A stretch of DNA of 9,941 nt from an uncultured Oscillospiraceae bacterium (GCA_910588045.1 CAJUPS010000106.1:1-9941), one strand, 5' to 3'; numbered from the stretch's first letter, positions 1-5,516 are shown. Notes: generated from the letters alone by a model not told the origin. Made by a program: numbers and translations.

Positions 1-112
1 TTTTCGTGGAGGTCTTGGCGATACTTCGCCCAAGGAGAATTGCAGTAATGACGGTGGAGATTCGGTTGTCGAGGTGCAGTCTGGCTTATGAAGCATTGGC
101 TTCCACTGATTA

Positions 113-141
113 TTGACTTCCAATTTTCTATCTGATACACT
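113..141 (+). promoter_or_regulatory. Predicted sigmaA promoter of the DUF6076-like gene
   Basis: TTGACT (113-118) is separated by 17 bp from TACACT (136-141), and the -10 is preceded by TG one base away (133-134), an extended -10. It points rightward with about 95 nt of leader before the start codon at 237/240. Based on consensus matching only. Confidence 0.45.
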
Positions 142-186
142 GGCCTCAGTGACGGTAGGATAGCACAGGCAGAAAACCGATTCAAT

Positions 187-219
187 AGATTTGGGCCAGG
201 ATAGGCAAATCCCAAATCT
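187..219 (+). other. Leader hairpin upstream of the DUF6076-like gene
   Basis: AGATTTGGG (187-195) pairs perfectly with CCCAAATCT (211-219) across a 15-nt loop, and partial pairing continues outward with bulges. It ends about 18-20 nt before the start codon, so it could affect translation or act as an operator. It has no T-run and is not a terminator. Confidence 0.4.
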
Positions 220-236
220 CTATCGGTTACAAGAAG

Positions 237-1321
237 GTGATGGCTGTGGCGGAAGATTTAGTGCGCATCGAAAGGACTTACACATACACCTACGACCAGT
301 TTACGGTCTTCTTCTTCGAGGGTAATGTTTTCATTGGTGGAAAGAAATATCCTATCGGTCAGTGCTGCGTGGATGTGGTAAATCTTGAAGAAGCGGCTTT
401 GGACGAGATCGACCAGAGAGTTAATGCATTCATTCCCACAGCGCTGGCGTTGCTCGAAGAAAAAACAGACAGCGCTGCAGCCCTCGCGCAGGAGAGACTG
501 AACGCTGTCTGGGATATCGTGTTTTCCCTGCCGGTTTACCGGGATTTGAAAATGGATGAGGAGTGTAATTACCACACATTCCAGAGGCTAATGGCCGATA
601 AAGAAAAGTGGGAGCAGGTGCAGGACCAGAATTCAGAGGGATACGCAATATATCAGGGGATGATGGCGAGTCTGATCTGTTTGTAGACAATCTTCGGAGG
701 TTCCGGAAGCAAATCAGGGGAATGACGGAGAGATATTTTGAACCGTTAAAGCGAAGGAACAGTGACGCTTACGCCGATGCATACTCCTGTTTTTATGCTG
801 ATATGATTTGTGTTGGTGTACAGCTTTGGGGCGAAGATTTTGATCAGAGCTTTCCTATGCAGGTCGACTTTGTCCCCATGATGTATCCCAACGAAGAGGG
901 CAGGTTTTTTATCGCGGAGAAAGCGACTTTCAACAGCCTGACGGACTTTTTGCGGACGGAGTTTTACCGAGGGCTTGCCAGAGGCAATGCGCCGCGTTGC
1001 TGCCATAACTGTGGGCGGTACTTTTTGCTGACGAAAGGGTATGATACCTGTTACTGCAACAACATTGCGCCCGGCGAAACCATGCGCACCTGCCGGAAGG
1101 TGGGCGCGCACCGCAAGGAGATGCGGGAGAAGGCAAATCGCACCCCGGCTCGGGTGGAATATGATCGGACCTATAACCGATTGAAGGTCCGAAAGCAGAG
1201 GAAGAAAATCAGCATGGATGAGTGGAACGCTGCTGTGGCGAAGGCGCAGGAGTTGGTGGCGCAGTCCGGTCGCGGGGAGCTGACGGATGAGGAATTGAAG
1301 CAAAAATTGGAGGGGCTGTGA
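237..1321 (+). pseudogene. DUF6076-like protein, split by a frameshift
   Basis: Two overlapping frames together read like one protein of about 360 residues. The first (237-686; GTG at 237 or ATG at 240) runs into TAG at 684-686. The second is open from at least 608 to TGA at 1319-1321. The natural protein reads '...EGYAIYQG' in the first frame and then 'DDGESDLF...' in the second; restoring one G in the GGGG run at 656-659 joins them. The C-terminal part has a Cys cluster (CHNCG, then a YC pair, then TCRKVGAHRK), as expected for a small zinc-binding module, followed by a basic helical tail. I place it in DUF6076 (Firmicutes, function unknown) from the overall pattern and this cluster; the family name is recalled, not searched. 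The stop is followed after one base by the next gene's ATG (TGAGATG), which suggests an operon. The break may be a real mutation or an assembly error. Confidence 0.6.
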
Positions 1322-1322
1322 G

Positions 1323-1372
1323 ATGGCAGACCTTACCTTTGCTATGAAAAGCTCCCGCAGAGGAGGGCGCAC
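1323..1372 (+). pseudogene. 5' stub of an unidentified gene cut by the IS110 element
   Basis: ATG at 1323 lies one base after the DUF6076-like stop, inside an AG-rich stretch, which is typical of a coupled downstream gene. The first residues, MADLTFAMKSSRRGG, look like a genuine N-terminus. The frame stays open to 1646, but that extension is antisense to the transposase and has no protein-like character. Another frame, from about 1366 (GALRYIGES...), also looks protein-like, so the exact joint lies somewhere in 1365-1406. The gene cannot be identified from this short a piece. Confidence 0.4.
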
Positions 1373-1406
1373 TCAGGTACATCGGGGAGTCCAAAGAAAC
1401 AGAATA

Positions 1407-2630
1407 TCAGGCGGAAACAGAGGTCAGTTTGGGTTCCCAGCCCAAGGCTTGGAGACGTTTCAAATATGCCCGGATCTTATGCTCGCGGTGGAAGCCGTCG
1501 TAATAGTCGGCCCCCAGGTCGCGGTATGGGACGTTGTGCTTGAGCATATGCCAGATCACTGTGAGGATGGAATGGGCTACAGCGATGGTGGCACGATTTT
1601 TGCCCCGCCGGGCGGAAATGCGTTGATACTGTGCGTGAAAATATGAATTTTTCACTTTTGCAGCCGCTTTCGCGCATTGGGCCAGCATGGACTTAAGGGT
1701 TTTATTGCCCTTGTTTGTCCTTCCATGCTTCCGTTTTCCCGCACTTTGATGGTTGCCCGGAGAAACCCCAGCCCAGGAACACAGATGGGCGGCGCTGGGA
1801 AAACGGTCCATATCCAGCCCGATCTCCGCCAGAATCACCTGGGCGCTGCGCTTGGCGATGCCGGGGATCGCGTCAAGGGCTTCCAGTGCCTGAGCATACT
1901 CCGCCATATATTGCTCCACCATCCCGTCCAGTACGGCCACACGCCGGTTCAGATCATCGATGTGGTCCAGAATTTGCCGCAGCAGCGCCCGCTGCAGCGG
2001 CGTGGTGATGCTCTCCAGAGACGAGGTGATATTGTCCAGTTTAGACTGCATGGTTTTGTGGAGAAGCGGCAGTACATCCTCCCGGTCAAGAGGCTCCCCT
2101 GCCGCCAGCTTGTCCAGCAGCTTCCGGGCACTCTTGCCCTGGATATCCCCCACCACCGATGCCAGCTTCACATTTGCTCCCTCCAGCACCTTCTGCAGTC
2201 GGCTCAGCTCCCGGCTGCATTCTTCCGTCAGGCTCTTGCGGTATCGCGTCAGTTCCCGCAATTCCCGCTGTTCCCGGCTGGGGATGAAGCTGGCCTTCAA
2301 CAGACCGTGCTGCAGCAGTTCTGCGATCCATTCCGCATCCTTCACATCCGTCTTCCGCCCGGGCACTGCTTTCATGTGTGCCGCATTCACCACCATCACA
2401 TCCAGCTCCATCAGCTCGAACAGGTTGTATAGCGGCTTCCAGTACACCCCTGTGCTCTCCATCGCTGCCATCTCACAGCCGGACTCTTTCAGCCATTTGC
2501 CCAGGTCCCTGATTTCGCCTGTCATTGTGCCAAACTCCCGTACTTCCTGTCTGCCGCCTTTTTTCAGACAGGCCACGATTAGCTTCTTATGCACATCAAT
2601 CCCACAACAACACCGATAGATAGTCCTCAT
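1407..2630 (-). CDS. IS110-family transposase (DEDD recombinase)
   Basis: This 407-residue protein has the usual IS110 length. Its N-terminal RuvC-like DEDD domain shows D12 (GIDVHKK), E58 (ESTGVYW), D95 and D98 (KTDVKDAEW). A helical linker with coiled-coil character follows (about 120-250). The C-terminal Transposase_20 domain starts with a helix-hairpin-helix-like stretch (LDAIPGIAKRSAQVILAEIG, 252-271) and contains the candidate catalytic serine S296 (NHQSAGK). The enzyme is expected to excise and insert the element through a circular intermediate guided by its bridge RNA. I chose ATG at 2630 because TTAAGGAG stands 9 nt upstream and homologues start at this MRTIYRC-type N-terminus. The frame stays open upstream into the integrase fragment, so a 610-residue fusion could be made if the integrase promoter is active. 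All catalytic residues are present, so it could be functional. Confidence 0.92.
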   Translation of the reverse strand: MRTIYRCCCGIDVHKKLIVACLKKGGRQEVREFGTMTGEIRDLGKWLKESGCEMAAMESTGVYWKPLYNLFELMELDVMVVNAAHMKAVPGRKTDVKDAEWIAELLQHGLLKASFIPSREQRELRELTRYRKSLTEECSRELSRLQKVLEGANVKLASVVGDIQGKSARKLLDKLAAGEPLDREDVLPLLHKTMQSKLDNITSSLESITTPLQRALLRQILDHIDDLNRRVAVLDGMVEQYMAEYAQALEALDAIPGIAKRSAQVILAEIGLDMDRFPSAAHLCSWAGVSPGNHQSAGKRKHGRTNKGNKTLKSMLAQCAKAAAKVKNSYFHAQYQRISARRGKNRATIAVAHSILTVIWHMLKHNVPYRDLGADYYDGFHREHKIRAYLKRLQALGWEPKLTSVSA

Positions 2631-2814
2631 GTTTTTCTGCTCCTTAACCCGAATCTGGGCTGGAACAATTTGTGGTTCAACGGGAGGGCCTGATACCAGT
2701 TTGTAGATCGCGCTCTCTGCGGCAAAGAAAATCGGTCTGGCGCCGTGTTCCCTCATTCTACCACATCCCGCCTGCCTTTTCATCCTTCGTGGCGCGGGAT
2801 GTAGCTCGCGTGAG
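2631..2814 (-). ncRNA. Probable bridge-RNA region of the IS110 element
   Basis: In IS110-group elements the non-coding end upstream of the transposase encodes a bridge RNA whose two loops pair with donor and target DNA. This stretch is in the right place and of the right length. Seen directly: a perfect 9-bp stem ACATCCCGC (2763-2771) / GCGGGATGT (2794-2802) with a 22-nt loop, and GTTTGTAGA (2699-2707), which recurs at the IS/integrase joint (2815-2823) and could belong to a guide loop. RNA boundaries and fold are not determined, and no promoter was assigned. The transposase RBS occupies the last bases next to 2631. Confidence 0.5.
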
Positions 2815-2834
2815 GTTTGTAGAGTTTTGTAGAG
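2815..2834. repeat. 10-bp tandem repeat at the IS110/integrase joint
   Basis: GTTTGTAGAG (2815-2824) is followed at once by TTTTGTAGAG (2825-2834), differing at one base. The right unit belongs to the integrase codons for LYKTL and the left unit probably belongs to the IS end. Similarity between target and donor next to the core dinucleotide is expected for bridge-RNA-guided insertion, so the core is probably inside this repeat. Confidence 0.5.
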
Positions 2835-3203
2835 TTTTTGCAGATTCATGGAGGTCAGCTTCTCCAACGGGATATTTCCGACTGTCGGCTTGATGTGGTT
2901 CTCGATAAAACCACGGTAGGTCTTGTGGGAGGATGGCCGGATGCTCAGCTTGGCATAGTCTTCCAGCCAGGTATCCAGCCACTGGCCTACGGTGTACTGT
3001 CCGGCTTTGGTTGGGTCCAGGACAGCACCTTCCCCGATTGCCTTCTTGAGTTTTTCCTTGACCTCCGCCTGGGTCCTACCCAGGACATTTTTGTAGATGG
3101 CTTTCCCGGTGTCTGGATCACGGCCTGCAGTGTAGCGGCCCTCCCAGCGGCCATCTTTTCGCTTGCGGATATTGCCTTCTCCATTTGCTCGTCGTTTTGC
3201 CAT
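2820..3203 (-). pseudogene. int: Tyrosine recombinase/integrase, N-terminal fragment
   Basis: The first ~128 residues of a Tn916/phage-type site-specific integrase remain. Residues 1-60 (MAKRRANGEGNIRKRKDGRW..., DTGKAIYKNVLGRTQAEVKEKL) resemble the arm-type DNA-binding AP2-like domain. Residues 70-128 (YTVGQWLDTWLEDY..., SHKTYRGFIENHIKP, IPLEKLTSMNLQKLYKTL) match the SAM-like core-binding domain. The catalytic R-H-R-Y domain is missing, so it cannot recombine DNA. ATG at 3203 is preceded by AAGGAGGTG with 6 further bases, an excellent site; the GTG at 3239 is not needed. After LYKTL the frame runs without a stop through the IS110 left end into the transposase. No C-terminal remnant was found to the left of the IS, so its loss is more than simple interruption. 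Such fragments could still bind attachment arms, which is speculation. Confidence 0.85.
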
Positions 3204-3438
3204 GTGCGGCACCTCCTTTTGGACTACACACACTACCACATTCTGGCGGGAATAGCTACCGGGCGGCGGGAGAGTTATCAGAAAATTTTTATTTTTCTCT
3301 GGGGTGAGAACCGCTCTTTATTTATACATTTCCCCTGCCTTACAGAAAGGGCGATCATACTGCAAATAGGCTGTATCCCCGCCTGGAACCCCGAAAAAAC
3401 CTGGAACAATGGGCAGTTCCGGCCACGCGGGGGCAAAC

Positions 3439-3480
3439 TTGACCCCCGATGCTGAAAACGTACCCCCACGTTGACCCCCG
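3439..3480. repeat. TTGACCCCCG direct repeats
   Basis: TTGACCCCCG occurs at 3439-3448 and 3471-3480, 32 bp apart, with a related CGTACCCCC between them, and GGGGG at 3429-3433 facing CCCCC at 3442-3446. Repeated C-rich blocks of this kind occur at the ends of IS21-family elements, so this may be a relic of such an end, or recombinase binding sites. No istAB coding is present here. Confidence 0.3.
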
Positions 3481-3534
3481 GACTAAATCCCCGCAAACCG
3501 CTTCCCCGACCCGCATTGCGGGACGGTGTGGTAC

Positions 3535-3563
3535 GAGCGGGGGGCGCTGCGCGACCCCCGCTC
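3535..3563. other. GC-rich hairpin
   Basis: GAGCGGGGG (3535-3543) pairs with CCCCCGCTC (3555-3563) across an 11-nt loop, followed by TTTAT on the plus strand. A smaller stem CCCGC/GCGGG lies just left of it (around 3510-3522). This could be a weak terminator or a protein-binding dyad. Confidence 0.45.
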
Positions 3564-3660
3564 TTTATCCCGCACCTTTTTCTTCATCCAGCTACAGCCC
3601 CTCTCCTGGCGTTTTGCCGAAACGTCATCCTGTTGAAATCCGCCCACACAAGCCCTACAC

Positions 3661-3676
3661 AGCGGCTTTAGCCGCT
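3661..3676. other. Short perfect hairpin AGCGGC-TTTA-GCCGCT
   Basis: A 6-bp GC-rich stem with a 4-nt loop in the intergenic region. It has no T-run on either side, so it is a structural or binding dyad rather than a clear terminator. Confidence 0.4.
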
Positions 3677-3825
3677 GGCAGGGGTTGGGGACTGTCTTAT
3701 TCCAAAAACCACCACGCAGGGCTTCACAGGGGCTGACAGGGGCTTTCTTCTTCCTCCTCTCTCTTTGTTTACACTGGTGCAATTTCTGAGTCGCGAAGAA
3801 ACCACTTTTCTTTTCTCTGCACTTG

Positions 3826-3867
3826 TGGTATACTATATCCATCTGCAAAAGGTATTATATCATTTGC
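3826..3867 (+). promoter_or_regulatory. hicAB promoter and probable HicB operator
   Basis: An extended -10, TGG-TATACT (3826-3834), lies about 48 bp upstream of hicA; the -35 is weak, as allowed with TGn. An imperfect direct repeat covers it: GGTATACTATATCCATCTGC (3827-3846) and GGTATTATATCATTTGC (3851-3867), the second within the leader. Repeats overlapping the -10 fit autorepression by the antitoxin or toxin-antitoxin complex, which is known for the family; binding here is inferred. Confidence 0.5.
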
Positions 3868-3882
3868 CTATGAGGAGATACT

Positions 3883-4146
3883 ATGAGCCAATACGAAAAA
3901 TTGCTGCTATCCATCCTTAGCGGTACGCGAGACAAAAATCTGCTATTTTCCGACTTGCAGGCCGTTTTGGATCGACTGGGCTTCCAGTGCCGCATAAAAG
4001 GGGATCATTTCATTTACACAAAGGCTGGTGTGGAAGAAATAATTAATATCCAGCCTGTAGGCAATATGGCAAAACCATATCAGGTCAAGCAGGTGCGGGG
4101 AATCATTTTGAAGTATCAGTTGGGAGGTAGCGTTCATGAAATATGA
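3883..4146 (+). CDS. hicA: HicA-family mRNA interferase toxin
   Basis: This 87-residue protein fits the HicA/YcfA family, small dsRBD-fold RNases that cleave mRNA when not bound by HicB. Seen: the N-terminal helix region with LLFSDLQAVLDRLGF (20-34), the strand with the expected catalytic histidine H42 (KGDHFIYT, 39-46), a second strand (EEIINIQPVG), and the C-terminal helix with basic residues (KPYQVKQVRGIILKY, 64-78). It is a little longer than the ~60-80 residue norm. ATG at 3883 follows GAGGAG with 6 nt spacing. Its end overlaps hicB by 11 nt, so the two are translationally coupled. In this position, between an integrase and a tRNA attachment scar, the pair probably stabilises the integrated element. 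The HicA call is strong; activity is untested. Confidence 0.85.
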   Translation: MSQYEKLLLSILSGTRDKNLLFSDLQAVLDRLGFQCRIKGDHFIYTKAGVEEIINIQPVGNMAKPYQVKQVRGIILKYQLGGSVHEI

Positions 4147-4342
4147 AATCATTTTGTACTGGAGTGAAGATGACAATTCTTATATTGCCGAGGTACCAGA
4201 GTTGGCAGGCTGTATGGCTGATGGCCCTACGGCGGGAGATGCTCTGCGGAATGTGGAAATGATTGCCCAGGAGTGGATTGAGACAGCCCAGGAGCTGGGG
4301 CGTCCGTTGCCTGTGCCACGAGGCCGTTTGAAGTACGCTTGA
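4136..4342 (+). CDS. hicB: HicB-family antitoxin (short form)
   Basis: This 68-residue protein has the HicB partial RNase H fold: KYEIILYWSEDDNSYIAEVP (2-21), then ELAGCMADGPTAGDALRNVEMIAQEWIE, the typical sequence that contacts HicA and occludes its active site, and a short tail ending PRGRLKYA. There is no C-terminal ribbon-helix-helix or HTH domain as in 130-residue HicB proteins, so DNA binding may need the complex or a different surface. ATG at 4136 lies inside hicA and is preceded by GGGAGG. The order toxin then antitoxin is the usual hicAB order. Confidence 0.87.
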   Translation: MKYEIILYWSEDDNSYIAEVPELAGCMADGPTAGDALRNVEMIAQEWIETAQELGRPLPVPRGRLKYA

Positions 4343-4359
4343 GGACTCAGACTCGCCTT

Positions 4360-4378
4360 TGACCCATAATCTGACCCA
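4360..4378. repeat. TGACCCA direct repeat next to the attachment scar
   Basis: TGACCCA occurs at 4360-4366 and 4372-4378, 12 bp apart start to start, about 120 bp from the tRNA half-gene. Short direct repeats near an att core are often integrase arm sites; this is a position-based guess. A small hairpin GGAAA/TTTCC (4464-4480) lies between it and the scar. Confidence 0.25.
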
Positions 4379-4494
4379 GAATGGGAAAAAATCTAGTGGA
4401 ACCAGTGGACAAAAACAGGTCAGAAAGGATATGCTTCCGGACAGAACCACACTGGAAAGCGCCGGAAACGTCTACTTTCCATGTTTGAGAGCAG

Positions 4495-4539
4495 CTACGG
4501 ACCAGAAGGCCGGGGGTTCGAATCCCTCACAGCGTGCCA
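4495..4539 (+). other. 3' half of a tRNA-Arg(ACG) gene: att-site scar
   Basis: The segment follows tRNA layout exactly from the anticodon loop on: loop CTACGGA (4495-4501, anticodon ACG), 3' anticodon stem CCAGA (4502-4506), 5-nt variable loop, T-stem GGGGG (4512-4516), T-loop TTCGAAT (4517-4523), CCCTC (4524-4528, one G-U pair), acceptor strand ACAGCGT (4529-4535), discriminator G and CCA (4537-4539). The base pairs upstream of the loop would have to be TCTGG but are AGCAG, and no D-arm or 5' acceptor strand is present, so the gene is only a half. Tyrosine integrases commonly cross over in tRNA anticodon or T-arms, and one end of the integrated element is left with just such a 3' fragment. 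The native terminator follows, so the element should lie to the left and older sequence to the right. Confidence 0.75.
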
Positions 4540-4547
4540 TTGTAGAC

Positions 4548-4583
4548 AAAACCTGCGTGTAACGATAGTTATACGCAGGTTTT
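4548..4583 (+). terminator. Rho-independent terminator after the tRNA half
   Basis: AAAACCTGCGTGTAAC (4548-4563) pairs with GTTATACGCAGGTTTT (4568-4583) over 16 bp with one G-U and a GATA loop, followed by GTTGTTTCT. It begins 9 nt after the CCA and is probably the original terminator of the tRNA gene. Confidence 0.85.
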
Positions 4584-4629
4584 GTTGTTTCTAGTTTAAA
4601 TTGCACCAAAACAGAAGGTCAAAATTAGC

Positions 4630-4635
4630 TATAAT
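4630..4635 (+). promoter_or_regulatory. Possible -10 box before the recombinase-domain gene
   Basis: A perfect TATAAT stands about 90 bp upstream of the ATG at 4724. The nearest good -35 (TTGCAC, 4601-4606) is 23 bp away, too far for normal spacing, so the promoter is uncertain. A weak dyad GCAGGT (4644-4649) / ACCTGC (4687-4692) followed by TTTTATTT lies in the leader and could attenuate. Confidence 0.25.
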
Positions 4636-4723
4636 TGCATAGTGCAGGTGTCGGCACGCAGATTTGAGGAGCTAGGTTCTCACTCAACCTGCTTTTATTT
4701 ATGTTTTAGAAAGTGAGGCAACT

Positions 4724-5074
4724 ATGAAACTTCCGTATGGTTATGTTTTGAATGATGATGAGATTGCTATTCACGAGGAAAGGGTTGGTGCTGTCCGCAG
4801 CATATTTAAATACTATCTTGCCGGAGCTAGTTTGGGGAAAATTGTTGACATGCTCTTTGCAAAAGGTGTCCACTCTCCGAGAGGAAATCTCAAATGGACT
4901 AGAGCTGCGGTAGATAAGCTCCTGTCGAATGCAAAATACATCCCCATCGTCGGTATAGAAACATATATGGATACTCAGTTTGAAAGAAATCGGCGATGCA
5001 ATATTGATTATGACAAAGCCGGGCATCCCAGAAAGGCAGTCAGGTATCGGTCCCCTTCTATCAACGAGAAATGA
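4724..5074 (+). CDS. Stand-alone 'Recombinase'-domain protein (serine-integrase middle domain)
   Basis: The 116 residues match the Recombinase domain (PF07508) that follows the catalytic domain in large serine recombinases: KLPYGYVLNDDEIAIHEERV (2-21), VRSIFKYYLAGASLGKIVDML (about 24-44), HSPRGNLKWTRAAVDKLLSNAKYI (about 51-74). The last ~40 residues (GIETYMDTQFERNRRCNIDYDKAG...) have no catalytic signature. The N-terminal Ser-resolvase domain is absent, and upstream DNA in this frame shows no remnant of it. A GTGAGG ribosome site sits before the ATG, so this may be a small gene in its own right, of a type I recall from Clostridia, rather than a fragment. It could bind DNA or assist a separate recombinase; function is unknown. 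Confidence 0.65.
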   Translation: MKLPYGYVLNDDEIAIHEERVGAVRSIFKYYLAGASLGKIVDMLFAKGVHSPRGNLKWTRAAVDKLLSNAKYIPIVGIETYMDTQFERNRRCNIDYDKAGHPRKAVRYRSPSINEK

Positions 5075-5238
5075 GGCTAAGTATCCATCTTCTGTTCTTG
5101 AAATGAAAAGAAGCGTATGCAAACAGTTCAAAATTTGAGTACAAAACGTGTAAATGATGGGATTCGAGCCCCTACTGACATCACACGCATTAGTGCGATA
5201 CTTTGCAACACAGTGCCTTCTCCTTTACCTGAAATGAT

Positions 5239-5281
5239 ATTCAATTTTATAATATGGACGCAGGCAATTATAAAATTCAAT
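5239..5281. repeat. AT-rich inverted repeat
   Basis: ATTCAATTTTATAAT (5239-5253) faces ATTATAAAATTCAAT (5267-5281): 15 bp with one mismatch around a 13-nt centre. It ends 24 bp before the -35 of the CIRCE promoter. This may be a regulator binding site or a UP-like AT-rich element. Confidence 0.5.
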
Positions 5282-5304
5282 AGGCCATGTGCAATAGATA
5301 TAAC

Positions 5305-5333
5305 TTGACAGGAGAGCTAATATCAGGTATACT
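5305..5333 (+). promoter_or_regulatory. Consensus sigmaA promoter (heat-shock type)
   Basis: A perfect -35 TTGACA (5305-5310), exactly 17 bp, then -10 TATACT (5328-5333). The expected start point (about 5339-5341) falls inside the CIRCE operator, the standard arrangement in HrcA-controlled operons. It points toward the patatin-like gene. Confidence 0.85.
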
Positions 5334-5337
5334 GCAT

Positions 5338-5364
5338 TTAGCACTCTCGAATAGCGAGTGCTAA
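5338..5364. promoter_or_regulatory. CIRCE element (HrcA operator)
   Basis: TTAGCACTC (5338-5346), 9-bp spacer, GAGTGCTAA (5356-5364): an exact match to the CIRCE consensus. HrcA binds it to repress groESL and hrcA-grpE-dnaK-dnaJ in Firmicutes, with release on heat shock. Here the next gene is a truncated patatin-like phospholipase, not a chaperone. Confidence 0.92.
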
Positions 5365-5516
5365 ATAGTTTGGGGCTACCCTTCTCACTTTTTGCAAGAC
5401 GTATAGTTATTTCCATATTCAAGGGATATCTGCTCTATATTCCCAAAATGTTCGAAATAGGATATTGCTGTGACATTTAAGATTGACTCAGGAATCATGC
5501 TTTGAAGGGACGCAGT

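Larger units (their letters stand above)
1..236. other. Left-edge stretch without a confident gene
   Basis: No complete gene is visible. One frame is open from base 2 to a TGA at 89-91 and could be the last ~29 codons of a gene that begins outside the window, but nothing in it is recognisable. The rest holds a promoter (113-141) and a hairpin (187-219) in front of the DUF6076-like gene. The frame leading into that gene is closed by a TAG at 186-188, so the gene cannot start earlier than 189. Confidence 0.3.
1372..2825 (-). mobile_element. IS110-family insertion sequence
   Basis: The element consists of the DEDD transposase gene plus a short 3' non-coding end (about 20-40 nt left of 1407) and a long 5' non-coding end (about 190 nt right of 2630). 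A long non-coding stretch upstream of the transposase is the layout of the IS110 group proper; in the IS1111 group it lies downstream. Outer ends are estimates: the right one lies in a 10-bp tandem repeat (2815-2834) where the integrase stops making sense, the left one is bounded by the stub gene and the transposase stop. No terminal inverted repeats or target duplication were found, as expected for IS110. Confidence 0.75.
3204..3882. other. Hairpin-rich intergenic region between int and hicA
   Basis: There is no credible gene in about 640 bp; the open frames here are short, Pro/Ser/Arg-rich and lack RBSs. The int-side part could hold the leftward integrase promoter: TTTATA at 3321-3326 reads TATAAA on the minus strand, but no good -35 was found. 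Farther right are C-rich repeats (3439-3480), hairpins (3513-3522, 3535-3563, 3661-3676), and an A/C-rich stretch with a repeated ACAGGGGCT near 3725-3745, before the hicAB promoter. Regions like this near integrases often carry recombinase or excisionase binding sites; nothing here proves it. Confidence 0.35.
5075..5516. other. AT-rich intergenic region with regulatory dyads
   Basis: No credible gene is present in about 440 bp. It holds an AT-rich inverted repeat (5239-5281), a strong promoter (5305-5333) with a CIRCE operator (5338-5364), and about 150 nt of leader before the patatin-like gene. No trace of a groES, hrcA or grpE start was seen after the CIRCE. Confidence 0.6.

Noticed and set aside
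1677..2432. Plus-strand open frames opposite the IS110 transposase
   Set aside because: Antisense shadows of a clearly recognised transposase; composition is His/Gln-rich nonsense with no motif.
4465..4539. A complete tRNA gene
   Set aside because: No D-arm, no 5' acceptor strand, and the 5' anticodon stem does not pair; only the half from the anticodon loop on is tRNA.
4343..4562. Open frame at 4359-4562 between hicB and the recombinase gene
   Set aside because: It runs through the tRNA half-gene and has no ribosome site or protein-like pattern.
5153..5180. tRNA T-arm-like sequence on the minus strand (GGGCTCGAATCCC type), possible second att site
   Set aside because: The T-stem pairs poorly, the loop has C for the first T, and no acceptor strand or CCA follows.
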